From the NCBI GenBank assembly GCA_963774405.1, contig CAVZEV010000012.1, forward strand, positions 89,453-153,452: DNA of 64,000 nt, given 5' to 3'. The stretch is from VRUE01 sp963774405 (GTDB lineage: Bacteria; Actinomycetota; Thermoleophilia; Solirubrobacterales; 70-9). Under the pieces are notes generated by a model. That model was not told the DNA's origin. It did no database searches and was given only the letters and a program-made list of their open reading frames with translations. Positions within the stretch are counted from its first letter, which is position 1. Every line of letters begins with the position of its first letter. Shown here in pieces: positions 55,145 to 64,000 of the stretch. A program made the position numbers and the translations under genes.

Positions 55145-55744
55145 ATGCCCACGTCGCGGACTCCCGAGACGGTCCACCTATGGGGAGAGACGCTCTGCCT
55201 GAACTACGCCAACAGTGTCGACTGGTCGCCCGAGGACGAGCACGTCGATCCCGAGCAGACCGACGTGCTGCGCGCCGAGGACATGCTTGGTCGCTGGGGC
55301 CGGCGCTGCGATCTGCTCGACGAGGACGCTAAACGAGCGAGCGCGGCTGAGCTGAGCCGCGCTCGCTCGCTGCGCGACGCTGTCTATCGCCTCTTCTCCT
55401 CGATCAGCCGAAGCCGGCCCCCCGCGAGCAGCGACGTCGACCTCCTGATGAGCAACTACGCCGAAGCAGTGAGCCATGCCTCCCTGCGGGCAGGCGAGGA
55501 TCTCTACAAGCTCGACTGGCCGCGGCGGGATCCTCGGAGGATTCGCTTCGCGGTCGCCACCGACGCGATCGCGCTGCTTCGGGACTCTGGCCGTCTGGAG
55601 CGGGTCGGCCGCTGCCCAGGCCGGGGCTGCGGATGGCTGTTTCTCAACCTCAGCGGACGCCGCCGCTGGTGTTCGATGTCCACCTGCGGCAGCCGCGAGA
55701 AGATGCGCAGGCTGCACCAGCGCCGCAAACAACACTCTGGCTGA
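55145..55744 (+). CDS. CGNR zinc-finger transcriptional regulator
   Basis: This 199-residue protein has an N-terminal ABATE (putative stress-induced ligand-sensing) domain with LCLNYANSVDW and LLDEDAKRAS, and a C-terminal CGNR zinc finger (RCPGRGCGWLFLNLSGRRRWCSMSTCGSREK, quoted here only by its CxxxxC and CSMxxCGxR pattern). Such proteins bind DNA and probably a small ligand. It likely controls itself and the divergent thioesterase through the operator at 55,109. Confidence 0.88.
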   Translation: MPTSRTPETVHLWGETLCLNYANSVDWSPEDEHVDPEQTDVLRAEDMLGRWGRRCDLLDEDAKRASAAELSRARSLRDAVYRLFSSISRSRPPASSDVDLLMSNYAEAVSHASLRAGEDLYKLDWPRRDPRRIRFAVATDAIALLRDSGRLERVGRCPGRGCGWLFLNLSGRRRWCSMSTCGSREKMRRLHQRRKQHSG

Positions 55745-55857
55745 GCGTCGCTGACGCGGATGGTTCGACGGGACCGGCGCGTTTACCGGTCGGTCCAAGG
55801 AGATCGCATCTCGCGCATAGGAGGCGCGAGTGGATCGAGGCCGTGGGAGCGGACCGC

Positions 55858-56337
55858 TCAGCGCCGGGCGTGAGCGTCCCGCTGAGCGCAGGCGAGTTCG
55901 TCCGCGCGCTCGTTCAACTCGACCCCGGTGTGACCGGGGACCTTCACCCAGTCCACCTGGTGACGGTCAACCTCGGTGAACAGCTCCTCCCACAGGTCGC
56001 GGTTCTTCACCGGCTTTCTGCCCGACGTCCGCCAGCCGTTGCCTTGCCAGCGCTCAAGCCAGCCCTGGTCGAAGGCGTCCATCACGTAGCTGGAGTCGAT
56101 GTGGATGCAAACGCGCGCGGGCGCGGGCAATTCGCGCAATCCGGCGACGACCGCCATCAGCTCCATCCGGTTGTTCGTGGTCGCGGCCTCGCCGCCGAAG
56201 ACCTCCCACTGCTTGGCGATGCTGCCATCGGCCCAGCGGGCAACAAGTACCGCTCCGTACCCACCGGCGCCGCTGGTCTTGTGGGCGCAGGCGCCGTCGG
56301 TCCAGACATCGTAAGTGAGGTCGCTGGGCGAAGCCAC
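55858..56337 (-). CDS. rnhA: Ribonuclease HI
   Basis: The 159-residue enzyme cleaves RNA in RNA-DNA hybrids. Its catalytic D-E-D-D set is present: YDVWTDGAC, NNRMELMAV, CIHIDSSYVMD and NERADELA. The nucleic-acid-handle-like segment WLERWQGNGW is intact. GTG 56,337 is the most likely start; GTG 56,346 is possible. A second RNase HI on a conjugative element could help process transfer intermediates, which is inference. Confidence 0.92.
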   Translation of the reverse strand: MASPSDLTYDVWTDGACAHKTSGAGGYGAVLVARWADGSIAKQWEVFGGEAATTNNRMELMAVVAGLRELPAPARVCIHIDSSYVMDAFDQGWLERWQGNGWRTSGRKPVKNRDLWEELFTEVDRHQVDWVKVPGHTGVELNERADELACAQRDAHARR

Positions 56338-56544
56338 GATGCCCACAGTCTGCCTAACAACGTCGGGAGCGCGCTCGCACACGGGCACTAGACCGGATAC
56401 CCCCTTTCGCGTGAAGCCGGCAGCGCTCGCCGGAGTTAGCCGCTGTCGCCGACCGGAATCGGGCCAAACAGATAATGCAACGGCAAAACGTCGCCGCAAA
56501 AAGTCAGAGGTCCAAATCAGGCCCTTCCTCCCCTTTGTAGTGAG

Positions 56545-56895
56545 ATGGTCAAGCACTCGGGACAGCAGAGGACCGCAAGGCGCGCGCCGCTTACGGCCAA
56601 GACGATCGAGATGGTCGCGGCGGCGCTGAAGGCGCTCGGCGATCCGACCAGGATTCGCCTGATCGAGCTCTTGAACGAACGGGGCGGCGCCACGGTTAGC
56701 GCGCTTGCGGCCTGCGTCCCGGTGAGCCAGCAGCGAGTCTCCCAGCAACTCGCCGTCTTGCACGAGGCGGGCATCCTGCGGCGGCGGCGCGACGGCATGT
56801 CGGTCAGGTACGAGCTGATCGACTGGACCGGCTGGTGGCTCGTCGAGCAACTCGCCTGCGCGCTCGGCGACGGCTCCGAGCCTCACGTCGGCTGA
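56545..56895 (+). CDS. ArsR-family winged-helix repressor
   Basis: This 116-residue protein has the ArsR core: AALKALGDPTRIRLIELL, VSQQRVSQQLAVLHEAGIL (recognition helix) and RRRRDGMSVRYEL (wing). The CxC metal site of true ArsR/SmtB proteins is not in its usual place; only two separate cysteines (in ACVPVSQ and LACALG) are seen. It precedes the transfer operon and might repress it. Confidence 0.88.
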   Translation: MVKHSGQQRTARRAPLTAKTIEMVAAALKALGDPTRIRLIELLNERGGATVSALAACVPVSQQRVSQQLAVLHEAGILRRRRDGMSVRYELIDWTGWWLVEQLACALGDGSEPHVG

Positions 56896-57073
56896 TTCGC
56901 CAGGCCGACGTCGTCGCGTGCTGTCGCCCTTCGCGACGACCTGTCCGGTAACGGTCAGGCCGACCTTACAAGGATTCGCTTGTGACCTTGTGACCAAATC
57001 CGCACCTCGCGCCCCTTTGTCGTGAGCCAGCAAACCGGCTGGCGCCAAGCACGACAACGGAGGTGTTCGAGAA

Positions 57074-57926
57074 GTGTCAGTAGGAATCGGTACTCAATCC
57101 AAGCGGCGCGACGGTCGCGGTCGCTCGGTCGGTTCGGTGCTCCGGGCTGTGGGTCGGGTGGCGCTGTGGGCGCTGGTCGGGCTCCTGCTCCTGCGCGGCC
57201 TTTCCGGCGTGCTCACCGAGTCCCGGCCCGCCGGCTCCGCCGGTCGGCGGTCGCAGCGCCGCTGACCCCGCAACCGGGGCCTTCGCGGTTCGGTTTGCGC
57301 GGGCCTACCTCGCGGACCCCTCGCCGCAGGCGCTGGCTCCATACCTTGCGCCGGGTGCCTCGGCGCCGGCCTCTGGCCGGACCGGCGCCGTCGCCCGGGT
57401 CGAACAAGCCGAGGTCGCCGCAGTCCGCGACCTCGGGAGCCGTCAGGCGATCGTCACGGTCGCCTGCGAGCTCGGCGACGCCCGCACGCTCTACCTCGCC
57501 GTCCCGATCGTCCGCGAAGGCGCGGCCGAGGTGGCGGCCCAGGGCGTGCCGGCGCTCGTCGCCGGACCGGCGGGTGTCGGGGCGAGCATCGAGCCGCCCC
57601 GATCCCTCGCCGGTCCTGAAGCAGGAGCGGTCACCGGGCTCGTCAGGCGCTTCCTGTCCGCCTACCTGACGGCGGCGAGGCCCGGCGACCTCTCCTATCT
57701 CCTCGCCCCCGGCGCGGCGGTGACGCCGCCCGGCGGCGGATTCGAGCTCGTCGCCGTGGCGAGCGTCAAGCAGGTCGGGAGCGGGGAAGGGGCCCGGCGC
57801 ACGGTGGTCGCGACGGCGCGGGTCCGCGACACGGCAAGCGGCACGGTCGTCCCGTTCGCCTACCGGCTCGCGCTCGCCCGGCGCGACCACTGGTACGTCC
57901 AGCGGGTCGAAGGGGCGCTCTCGTGA
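57074..57926 (+). CDS. TcpC-like conjugation protein (one frameshift)
   Basis: This protein of about 283 residues has a basic cytoplasmic N-terminus, one transmembrane helix (residues 27-46, VALWALVGLLLLRGL) and two tandem NTF2-like domains outside (AFAVRFARAYLADPSPQALA; VRRFLSAYLTAARPGDLSYLL), as in TcpC/VirB8-like scaffold proteins of Gram-positive ICEs. One extra base near 57,241 separates the membrane part from the rest. It is the first gene of the transfer operon. Confidence 0.8.
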
Positions 57927-58231
57927 GGCGGCGGCTGGCGGTCGCACTGGCCTTGGCCGTGGTTCTCGCGGCTGCACTCCTACTGGCGCCCGATGCGCTC
58001 GCAGCGGGCGGCAACGACGTGGGCCGCAACATCGGCTCGACGCTTCGCCACTACGCGGCGCAGATTTACGGCGGCGTCATAGCGATCGTCGGGCTGATCT
58101 TCCTGGTCAATAGGAAGTTCACCGACCTCATGGTCTTCCTGCTGGCCGCGATCCTGGTCGGCTGGCTCGTCTTCTCGCCCGATCAGGTCGCCAACGCGGC
58201 GCGGGCGATCGGGGATCGGATTTTGCCGTGA
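57923..58231 (+). CDS. VirB2-like small membrane protein of the transfer system
   Basis: This 102-residue protein has a cleavable-looking N-terminal helix (LALAVVLAAALLLAPDALAAG) and two more helices (GGVIAIVGLIFLVN and VFLLAAILVGWLVF), like VirB2/TrbC pilins or TcpD-like subunits. It overlaps its neighbours by 4 nt at both ends. Confidence 0.72.
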   Translation: MRRRLAVALALAVVLAAALLLAPDALAAGGNDVGRNIGSTLRHYAAQIYGGVIAIVGLIFLVNRKFTDLMVFLLAAILVGWLVFSPDQVANAARAIGDRILP

Positions 58232-58938
58232 GCGAGGGCTTCGAGCCGATCCGCTCCTATCAGCGGATTTTCCGCCCCGAGCGCCGCATCTACTCGATCG
58301 AGGGCCGGCCGCTGCCGGTGCCGGGAGGGGTGCCGCTGCGCTGGCTGGCCTACGCGACCGCCGCGCTGCTGGTCGTCGCCGGGCTTGCCTCGGGCTCGGC
58401 CGCGGTCGCTCTGGCGATCGCGGCGGTCGCAGGGCTCGCGGGCGTCGGCGCTGGGGGTCGGGTCGGCGGGGCGGTGGCCGCGCTCGGCGCGCTGGCGACG
58501 GCCTGGATCGCCGGCCTGGCGCTCGGGCTGCTCGACTGGCCGCTGCGGCTGGTCGTGATCCCGGCGGCGGTAGCGACCCTGGCGACCCAGGCGACTCCTG
58601 ACGGACGGCGCGCGGACCGCTTCGCCCTCTCCTGGCTCGCCGTCCACCTGGCGCCGCTGCGGCGCTCCCTCGGCCGGGAGCTGCCGGCGCTCGGTCGAGC
58701 GCATCTGCTCGGCGGCGAGCTGTGGGTCGCGCCCGACGAGCGCTCGCCGCGACTGCGCCGAGGCCGCGTCCGCGGCCCGGCCATCGTCTTCTTCTCCTCG
58801 CCGCTCGCCGTGGGGGACTCCCGGTGGCGAGGGCGCCGCAGGGTGGCGCAAGCGCCCGGCGGGCGGCAGGGCAAGGGGGACGTGAGCGCGCGCCGGCTGG
58901 CTCTCGGCGACGGAGAAGTCCTGGAGGTACAGCCGTGA
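58228..58938 (+). CDS. TcpE/PrgI-like transfer membrane protein
   Basis: The 236-residue protein begins FEPIRSYQRIFRPERRIYSIEG, the typical opening of TcpE/PrgI family proteins. Two to three helices follow (residues 38-110), then a soluble basic domain. The family is a constant partner of the VirB4 ATPase, which follows here with a GTGA overlap. Confidence 0.8.
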   Translation: MSEGFEPIRSYQRIFRPERRIYSIEGRPLPVPGGVPLRWLAYATAALLVVAGLASGSAAVALAIAAVAGLAGVGAGGRVGGAVAALGALATAWIAGLALGLLDWPLRLVVIPAAVATLATQATPDGRRADRFALSWLAVHLAPLRRSLGRELPALGRAHLLGGELWVAPDERSPRLRRGRVRGPAIVFFSSPLAVGDSRWRGRRRVAQAPGGRQGKGDVSARRLALGDGEVLEVQP

Positions 58939-61353
58939 CCGGGTTCCCGCTGCGCTACGCGAGGCGGAACGTCCTGATCGGGCCCGGCGGCGAGGCGGCG
59001 GCGCTCTACCGCGCCGACACGGTCGCCTACCCCTTCTTGCCGACCGCCGAGAAGTGGGGCCTGCTGCGGAGGCTCGAGCGCTTCGCCCACCTGGCCGCTG
59101 CCGACTTCTCGATCTGGCGGGTCCAGCGCGCCTACCCGGCCGAGCGCTACCCGGCCGGTCTCGCCGACCTCGCCGACGAGCGCCACGCCGACGCCGAGGG
59201 CTGGCGGCGCTACCTGTCCGGCCACGAGGCCCGGTTGCGCGAGCTGCGTTCCCACGTCCCCGAGGTCTATGTCGCCGTCTCGCTGGCCGAGGGCGGCGCC
59301 GGCCCGAGCGCGCTGCGCGCGTTCGGGCGGATGCGCCGCCGGGTCGAGGAAGCGGCCGGCGTCGGCGGGCCGCAGCCGATCTCGGGCTCCGAACTGGAGG
59401 CGCTGGCCGCCGTCGAGCAGCGCACCTTCGACCGCCTGAACGGCGCGCTCGCCCTGGAGCGGGCGTCGACCGAGGAGCTGCAATGGCTGCTTCGCCGCGC
59501 CGCCTGTCGCGGCGTCGCCGAGCCGGTCTCCGACCGGCACTGGCGGCCCGACGCCCTGGTCGCCGTCGCGCCCGGCGGGTCGGTCGCCTACGAGCCGCTT
59601 GAACAGGAGCTTTGGCGCTGCGCGAACGCCCCTGCGACCGAGCAGCCCGGCGAGCCGCCGTCGCTGGTGGTCGAAGCCGAGGAGGGCACCGCCTACCAGG
59701 CCTTCCTCTGCACCGGGTCGCTCGCCGAGGAGGCCGAGTTCCCCGGCGCCGCCGAGGTCCTTTTCGGCCCGGCCGAAGACGCCGGCTTCCCGGTCGACGC
59801 CGTCCTGCACGCCCAATGGGTCGGCAACCGCGACGCGCTCGGCCAGGTGCGCAAGCGCATCCTCGACGTGGAGCACGCCTACCGCGACCAGATGGAGGGC
59901 GCGAGCGGGCCGGGAGTGCTCGCTGAGGAGGACCGCGAGCTCGCCCGCGAGTACGAGGCGATCTTGCAGTCCTCGGCGCACCCGCCGATGCTGCGGGCCT
60001 CGATCTCCCTCGCGGTCGGCGCCCCCGACCGCGAGGAGCTGGAGCGCCGGATCGGGGCGCTGCGCGAGCGCTTCGGCGACGTGGCGCTGCATCGCCCGCA
60101 CGGCCTTCAGCACGCGCTCTTTGCCGACCACCTGCCCCAGCCCGGCGGTGGCTCGATCCCCGACTACGTCCAGCAGATGACGGTCGAGCAGTTCGGCGCC
60201 GCGGTGCCGGTCGCGACCGCGCAGGTCGGCTCGACGGACGGCGTCTACATCGGCTTCTCGCCGGCCGGCGGCGCGCGCCCCGTCTTCTATGACCCGACCG
60301 AGGCGCCGCGCGAGGCGCGGGCCTCGGCGGTGCTGCTGGCCGGGACGCTCGGCTCGGGCAAGACGATCGCCGCGCAGTCGATCGCCTTCGCCGCCCAGCG
60401 CCGGGGCTCGCTGGTCGTTGACTTCGACCCCAAGCCCGACCACGGCCTCGACCGCGTCGCCGAGCTGCGAGGGCGAGGTCGAGGTCCTGGAGCTCTCCGG
60501 CGACCCCGAGCACCGGGGCAAGCTCGACCCGCTGGCGATCGGGCTGCCCGAGCTGCGCGAGGAGCTTGCCTCCAGCTATCTGGTCGAGCTGCTGCGCGAT
60601 CCCTCGCCCGCTTGGGAGGTCGCGATCGACCGCGCCGTCCGCGACGCGGTGCGGGCGGGCGAGCGAAGCCTGCAGGGGGTGATCGAGCGGCTGAGCTCGG
60701 CCGAGTCGGGGGCGGGCCGCGAGGTCGCCGAGGCGCTTGACGTGCTCTCTGACTTCGGCCTCGCGCGGCTGGGGTTCGGCAGCGGCGAGGCCGAGCCGAT
60801 CGAGGTCGCCCGCTCAGTGATGACGATCCGCACGCCGGGGCTCAGCCTGCCCGACCCCGGCGCCTCGCGCGAGACCTACACGCGCATCGAGCGCGTCTCG
60901 GTGGCGACGCTCTCCCTGGTCGCCGCCCTGGCGCTGCGGCTGATCGCGGGCGACCGCAGCCGTCACAAGGTGGTCGTCCTGGACGAGGCGTGGTTCCTGC
61001 TCGCCTCGACGCAGGGCCGCTCGCTGCTCAACCGGATCATCCGGCTCGGCCGCGCGCTGAACGCGACGGTGCTGGTGGCGACCCAGCGCCTCGCCGACCT
61101 CGGCGAGCTGTCGGAGCTGTTCGGCGTCTACTTCCTGTTCGGCCAGGAGACCGACGCCGAGGCGCGGGCCGGCATCGCGCAGATCGGGCTCGACCCCGAC
61201 GACGACGCCGCCCGCGCCCGCCTGCGCGAATACCGCCAGGGGCTCTGCCTGATGCGCGACCTCGACGGCCGTGTCGGCGAGCTGCGCTTCGACCTCGTCT
61301 TCCCCGAGCTCCTGGCGGCGCTCGACAACACCCCTCGGGCGGTGGCCGCGTGA
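58935..61353 (+). CDS. VirB4/TraC-family conjugation ATPase (one frameshift)
   Basis: This ATPase powers the type IV secretion channel. The N-terminal half (residues 1-420) is the VirB4 CagE/TraC-like domain. The C-terminal half has Walker A (LLAGTLGSGKTIAAQ), VVDFDPKPDH, Walker B (HKVVVLDEAWFLLAS), LNRIIRLGRALNATVLVATQRLADL (quoted by its ATQRxADL core) and the sensor-like FLFGQETDAEA. One extra C at about 60,471 (CTGCGAGG for CTGGAGG) splits it; restored length is 805 residues. The start is GTG 58,935. Confidence 0.93.
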
Positions 61354-63528
61354 TCCGGCGCGCTTCGCGCAACTGGCGGCGTCGCGTTGTGGTGACGCTC
61401 GGCCTGGCGGTCCTGATCGTGTTTCTCGCCCATCCGCTGGCGGGCGCCGCCAGCGATGTCTGGGGCAACGTCGGCCCCTCGCCGCAGCTCGGCGGCGAAG
61501 GGATCGCCGGCCGCTACCCGCTGACCAACTACTCGCTGGACCAGCACTTCGACGCGGTCTCCGCGTCGCTGACCGGCGGGGTGGACGTCTCCGGCGTGCC
61601 GCCGATGATCGCCTACTTCCTCGCCTCGATCCTCTGGCTCGGGACGAGCTTCCTGGCGAACCTGCTCATCACCCTTTTCGGCTTCGCCTTCGGCCTCGAC
61701 CTGGTCAACGGCTCCCAGGCGACCGGCGGCGCCGGGGCGCTCGCGCCCGTATCGCGCGCGATCCACTCGATCTATGCCGGCGTCCTCGGCCAGCCCTGGC
61801 TCGTGCTCGCCGTCGCCATCGCCGGCATCTGGGCGATGTGGAAGGCGCTGGTGCAGCGCCGCTACTCCGAGACCGCCGGGGCGCTCGGGCTGTCGCTGAT
61901 CTACGTCGTCGCGGCGCTGTTCTTCGTCGCCCAGCCCGGCTCGACGATCGGCAGCGTCTCGGGGTGGACGAACGACATGTCCGGGGCGTTCCTGTCGATC
62001 TCCTCCCACGGCAACGCGACGAGCGCCCGGCAGGCGAAGGACGACACGGCCAACGAGCTGTTCGACCTGCTCGTCTTCAAGCCCTGGGTCGTCCTCGACT
62101 TCGGCGGCCTCGAACATTGCGTCGTCGCCGGGACCGGCTCGAAGGACTCCGATCCCGAATCGGTCGCGGTGCGGCCGCTCTCCTCAAACCCCGCCCGCGA
62201 CGCCGTCCTCGCCCGCCGCCTGCGGGAAGGGACCGAGATCACCGCGGACGGCAAGGTCTGCGTCAACAACGCGAACAAGTACGCCCCGCGCTTCCTCCGC
62301 TACAGCAACGGCGCCGACGAACACGACGAACGCGACAAGGAGTACGACGCCCTAAACCACGGCGACGCCTCCGGCCTCCCCGACGCGCAGCGCAGCGGCT
62401 ACCGCCTCGGCGTCGCCGACAAGCCCGCGACCGACGCGATGGAGGAGGGCGGGCAGTACCAGCGGCTGCTGCTGGCGCTCGTCCTGTTCGTCGGCGAGCT
62501 CGGCGCCTTCCTGCTGTTGGGGCGCTCTCGGTCGGGGTGATCCTCGCCCAGGTCCTGCTGCTGCTCCTGCTCGCCTTCAGCCCGGTCGCGCTGATCGCGG
62601 CGGTGATCCCCGGCCGCGGTCACGACTTCTTCAAGGGCTGGCTGGAGAAGCTGGCCGGCTACCTGCTCGCGCAAGGCCGCCTACTCGCTGATCCTGGCGG
62701 TCCTCCTCGCCGTCACCGCCGCCCTGTCGAGCGCGACCGACCAGCTCGGCTGGCTGATGTCCTTCGGCCTCCAGTCGCTTTTCTTCTGGGCCGTCTTCCT
62801 CCAGCGGCGCACGCTCGCCGAGGGCCTGATCGGGATCGCGACCGGGCCGAAGGCGCCGGGGCGAGACGCCTCGCTGAAGCTGCTCTCGATCTACGCGGGC
62901 GGGCGCATCGCGGGACGGCTCTCGCGACCGCTGCGGCGCGGCGCCCGCTCGGTGAGCGGTCGGGCCGGCCGACCGGCGACCGGCGGTGTCGGCGCGAGCG
63001 GGGGCGGCGGCTCGGACCGTCGCCGGGCGCCTCTGCTCGGCGCCAGCCACAGCAGGCCGGTCGGCGGCGAGAGGCCCTCCGCCGACGCGCCGGGCTCGGC
63101 TCGGCGCTCCCGATCGGCGGCCTCGACCGGCGAGGCGGGCAAGGCGCGCCCCGGAGGTTCGGGCGCGGGCCTCGGTGGGCGAGCCCGATGCGGGCGGCGC
63201 CTCGGGCAAGCGGTCCGACAGGCGCAAGCGCCCCGGCCGGGGCGACCCGCAGGGTCCCGGCGCGCCGCGCGATGCGCGCTCGGAGAAGGAGCAGCCGGGG
63301 CGTCCCGCCAAGCGCGAGGGCAAGCCCGCCGCCGGGCAGTCGCCGACCCCCAAAGCCGCGCCCGCGACCCAGCGCGAAGACAGCCTCGGCGACGAGCTCC
63401 GCGCCGAGCGCGAGCGCGGCCGGGAGGCCGCGAGGAAGCCGGCGCCGGAGAAGCGGCCCGATCCGCGGCGGGACGCCCCGGCGCCGACCCGGCGCAGGCG
63501 CAGGTGGCGCAAAGGCGGTAAGCGATGA
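61350..63528 (+). CDS. VirB6/TrbL-like polytopic transfer protein with basic tail (three frameshifts)
   Basis: The protein of about 725 residues starts with a signal helix (VVVTLGLAVLIVFLAHPLAGA). About six more helices lie between residues 90 and 510, with a large extracellular loop, then a long basic, Pro/Arg-rich cytoplasmic tail (residues 520-725). This is the layout of TcpH/VirB6-type channel proteins in actinobacterial ICEs. A missing G near 62,523, an extra C near 62,671 and an extra base near 63,165 break the frame. Confidence 0.82.
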
Positions 63529-64000
63529 GCTCCGGGCGTCGCGGCGGATCGCTACTCGTCCTGATCGCGGTCGGCGTCCTCGGGGCCGTGGTCGTCGTGA
63601 TCGCCGGAACGGTGATGGCGATCCTCGGCGGCCAGATCGCCTGCGTCGGCGGGGGCGGGTCGGCCCTGGCCGCCCCGGCGACCAGGGCGGCCGTCCGCGA
63701 GATTCCGCCCAAGCGCCTGCGCATCTACCGGCAGGCCGGGCGGCGCTTCGATGTCGATTGGGCCTTCCTCGCCTCGATCGGCTACCAGGAGTGCGGCCAC
63801 GGCGCCTGCGCCCACGTCTACCCCTCGGGCTGCGGCGGCCCGATGCAGATCGCGATCGTCCCGGAATCGCCGTGCAGCCCCGGACCCGGCCCGACGATCT
63901 GGGACCGCTACAAGGTCGACGCGGACGGCGGCGGCGCCGACCCCTTCGACCCTGCCGACGCGATCTTCACCGCCGCCCGGATGCTGCGCCCGGTCTTCGG
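63525..64000 (+). CDS. Lytic transglycosylase of the transfer system, N-terminal part
   Basis: The gene runs off the right edge. Residues 10-35 form a membrane anchor (LLVLIAVGVLGAVVVVIAG) and the following domain is a lysozyme/SLT-like fold with FDVDWAFLASIGYQECGHG (catalytic Glu in YQE), GPMQIAIVPESPC and DPADAIFTAARMLRP. Enzymes of this type (TcpG/Orf14-like, often fused to NlpC/P60) open peptidoglycan for the conjugation channel. ATG 63,525 overlaps the previous stop by 4 nt. Confidence 0.88.
   Translation, partial: MSSGRRGGSLLVLIAVGVLGAVVVVIAGTVMAILGGQIACVGGGGSALAAPATRAAVREIPPKRLRIYRQAGRRFDVDWAFLASIGYQECGHGACAHVYPSGCGGPMQIAIVPESPCSPGPGPTIWDRYKVDADGGGADPFDPADAIFTAARMLRPVF

Noticed and set aside
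58183..60521. Two long minus-strand ORFs over the conjugation genes
   Set aside because: They are composition-driven shadows of the TcpE- and VirB4-like genes, which have clear motifs on the plus strand.

Overview
The window is a high-GC stretch from an actinobacterium, most likely the class Thermoleophilia (Solirubrobacterales). GC and codon use, frequent GTG starts, the eno-divIC neighbourhood and lineage-typical secreted proteins (the collagen-like protein at 2,787, the RLTYANVVATLALF-type protein at 51,699) support this. The placement is by pattern recognition, not by search. Many housekeeping genes (tatD, rsmA, ispE, glmU, pth, the GMC oxidoreductase, a GT-C glycosyltransferase, conjugation genes) read correctly only if one or more single-base indels are allowed. 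Because essential genes are affected together, I treat these as draft-assembly errors and annotate the intended full-length genes.

Layout of the chromosomal part (1-42,707): the end of an ABC exporter; an alpha-hydroxy-acid oxidase divergent from a secreted protein; tatD-rsmA-ispE; a DedA-PAP2 fusion and a PucR/CdaR-type regulator; tRNA-Gln followed by an HNH endonuclease; HdeD-like protein; glmU-prs-GDPD; an AbiEi/DUF559 gene bracketed by palindromes; UbiB-family kinase plus membrane protein; rplY-pth; enoyl-CoA hydratase; GMC oxidoreductase; polysaccharide deacetylase; mfd-parvulin foldase-eno-divIC; a GT-C glycosyltransferase invaded by nested palindromic elements; thermonuclease, class I aldolase, pseudo-rhomboid, UPF0173 hydrolase, R2-like oxidase; a membrane-tethered sigma factor; tRNA-Leu; a TPP enzyme; Ppx/GppA; and initiator tRNA-Met.

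From 42.7 kb to the right edge the content changes to an integrative conjugative element (ICE), probably inserted beside tRNA-fMet. Its left part holds accessory genes: an OB-fold protein, a 592-residue regulator with a zinc ribbon and six DNA-binding modules, a coupled trypsin-like peptidase and two-helix membrane protein, a Nudix hydrolase, a sigma/zinc-finger/TM fusion driving surface and LysM protein genes, an unknown six-helix membrane protein, a thioesterase divergent from a CGNR regulator, RNase HI and an ArsR regulator. Its right part (57.1 kb onward) is a tightly coupled Gram-positive type IV secretion operon (TcpC-like, VirB2-like, TcpE/PrgI-like, VirB4, VirB6, lytic transglycosylase), each junction a 4-nt overlap. 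Integrase, relaxase and coupling protein are not in the window.

The most unusual signals are: (i) an ~85-bp nested palindrome in four copies, two or three inside one coding sequence, with compensatory changes in its stems; (ii) a 45-48 bp intergenic palindrome family, two copies of which bracket a putative PD-(D/E)XK nuclease gene whose start codon lies inside one of them; (iii) the peptidase/two-helix operon and the poly-XRE regulator on the ICE; and (iv) an intragenic switch from GAG to GAA glutamate codons where two sigma-factor fusions pass from cytoplasmic to extracellular sequence.
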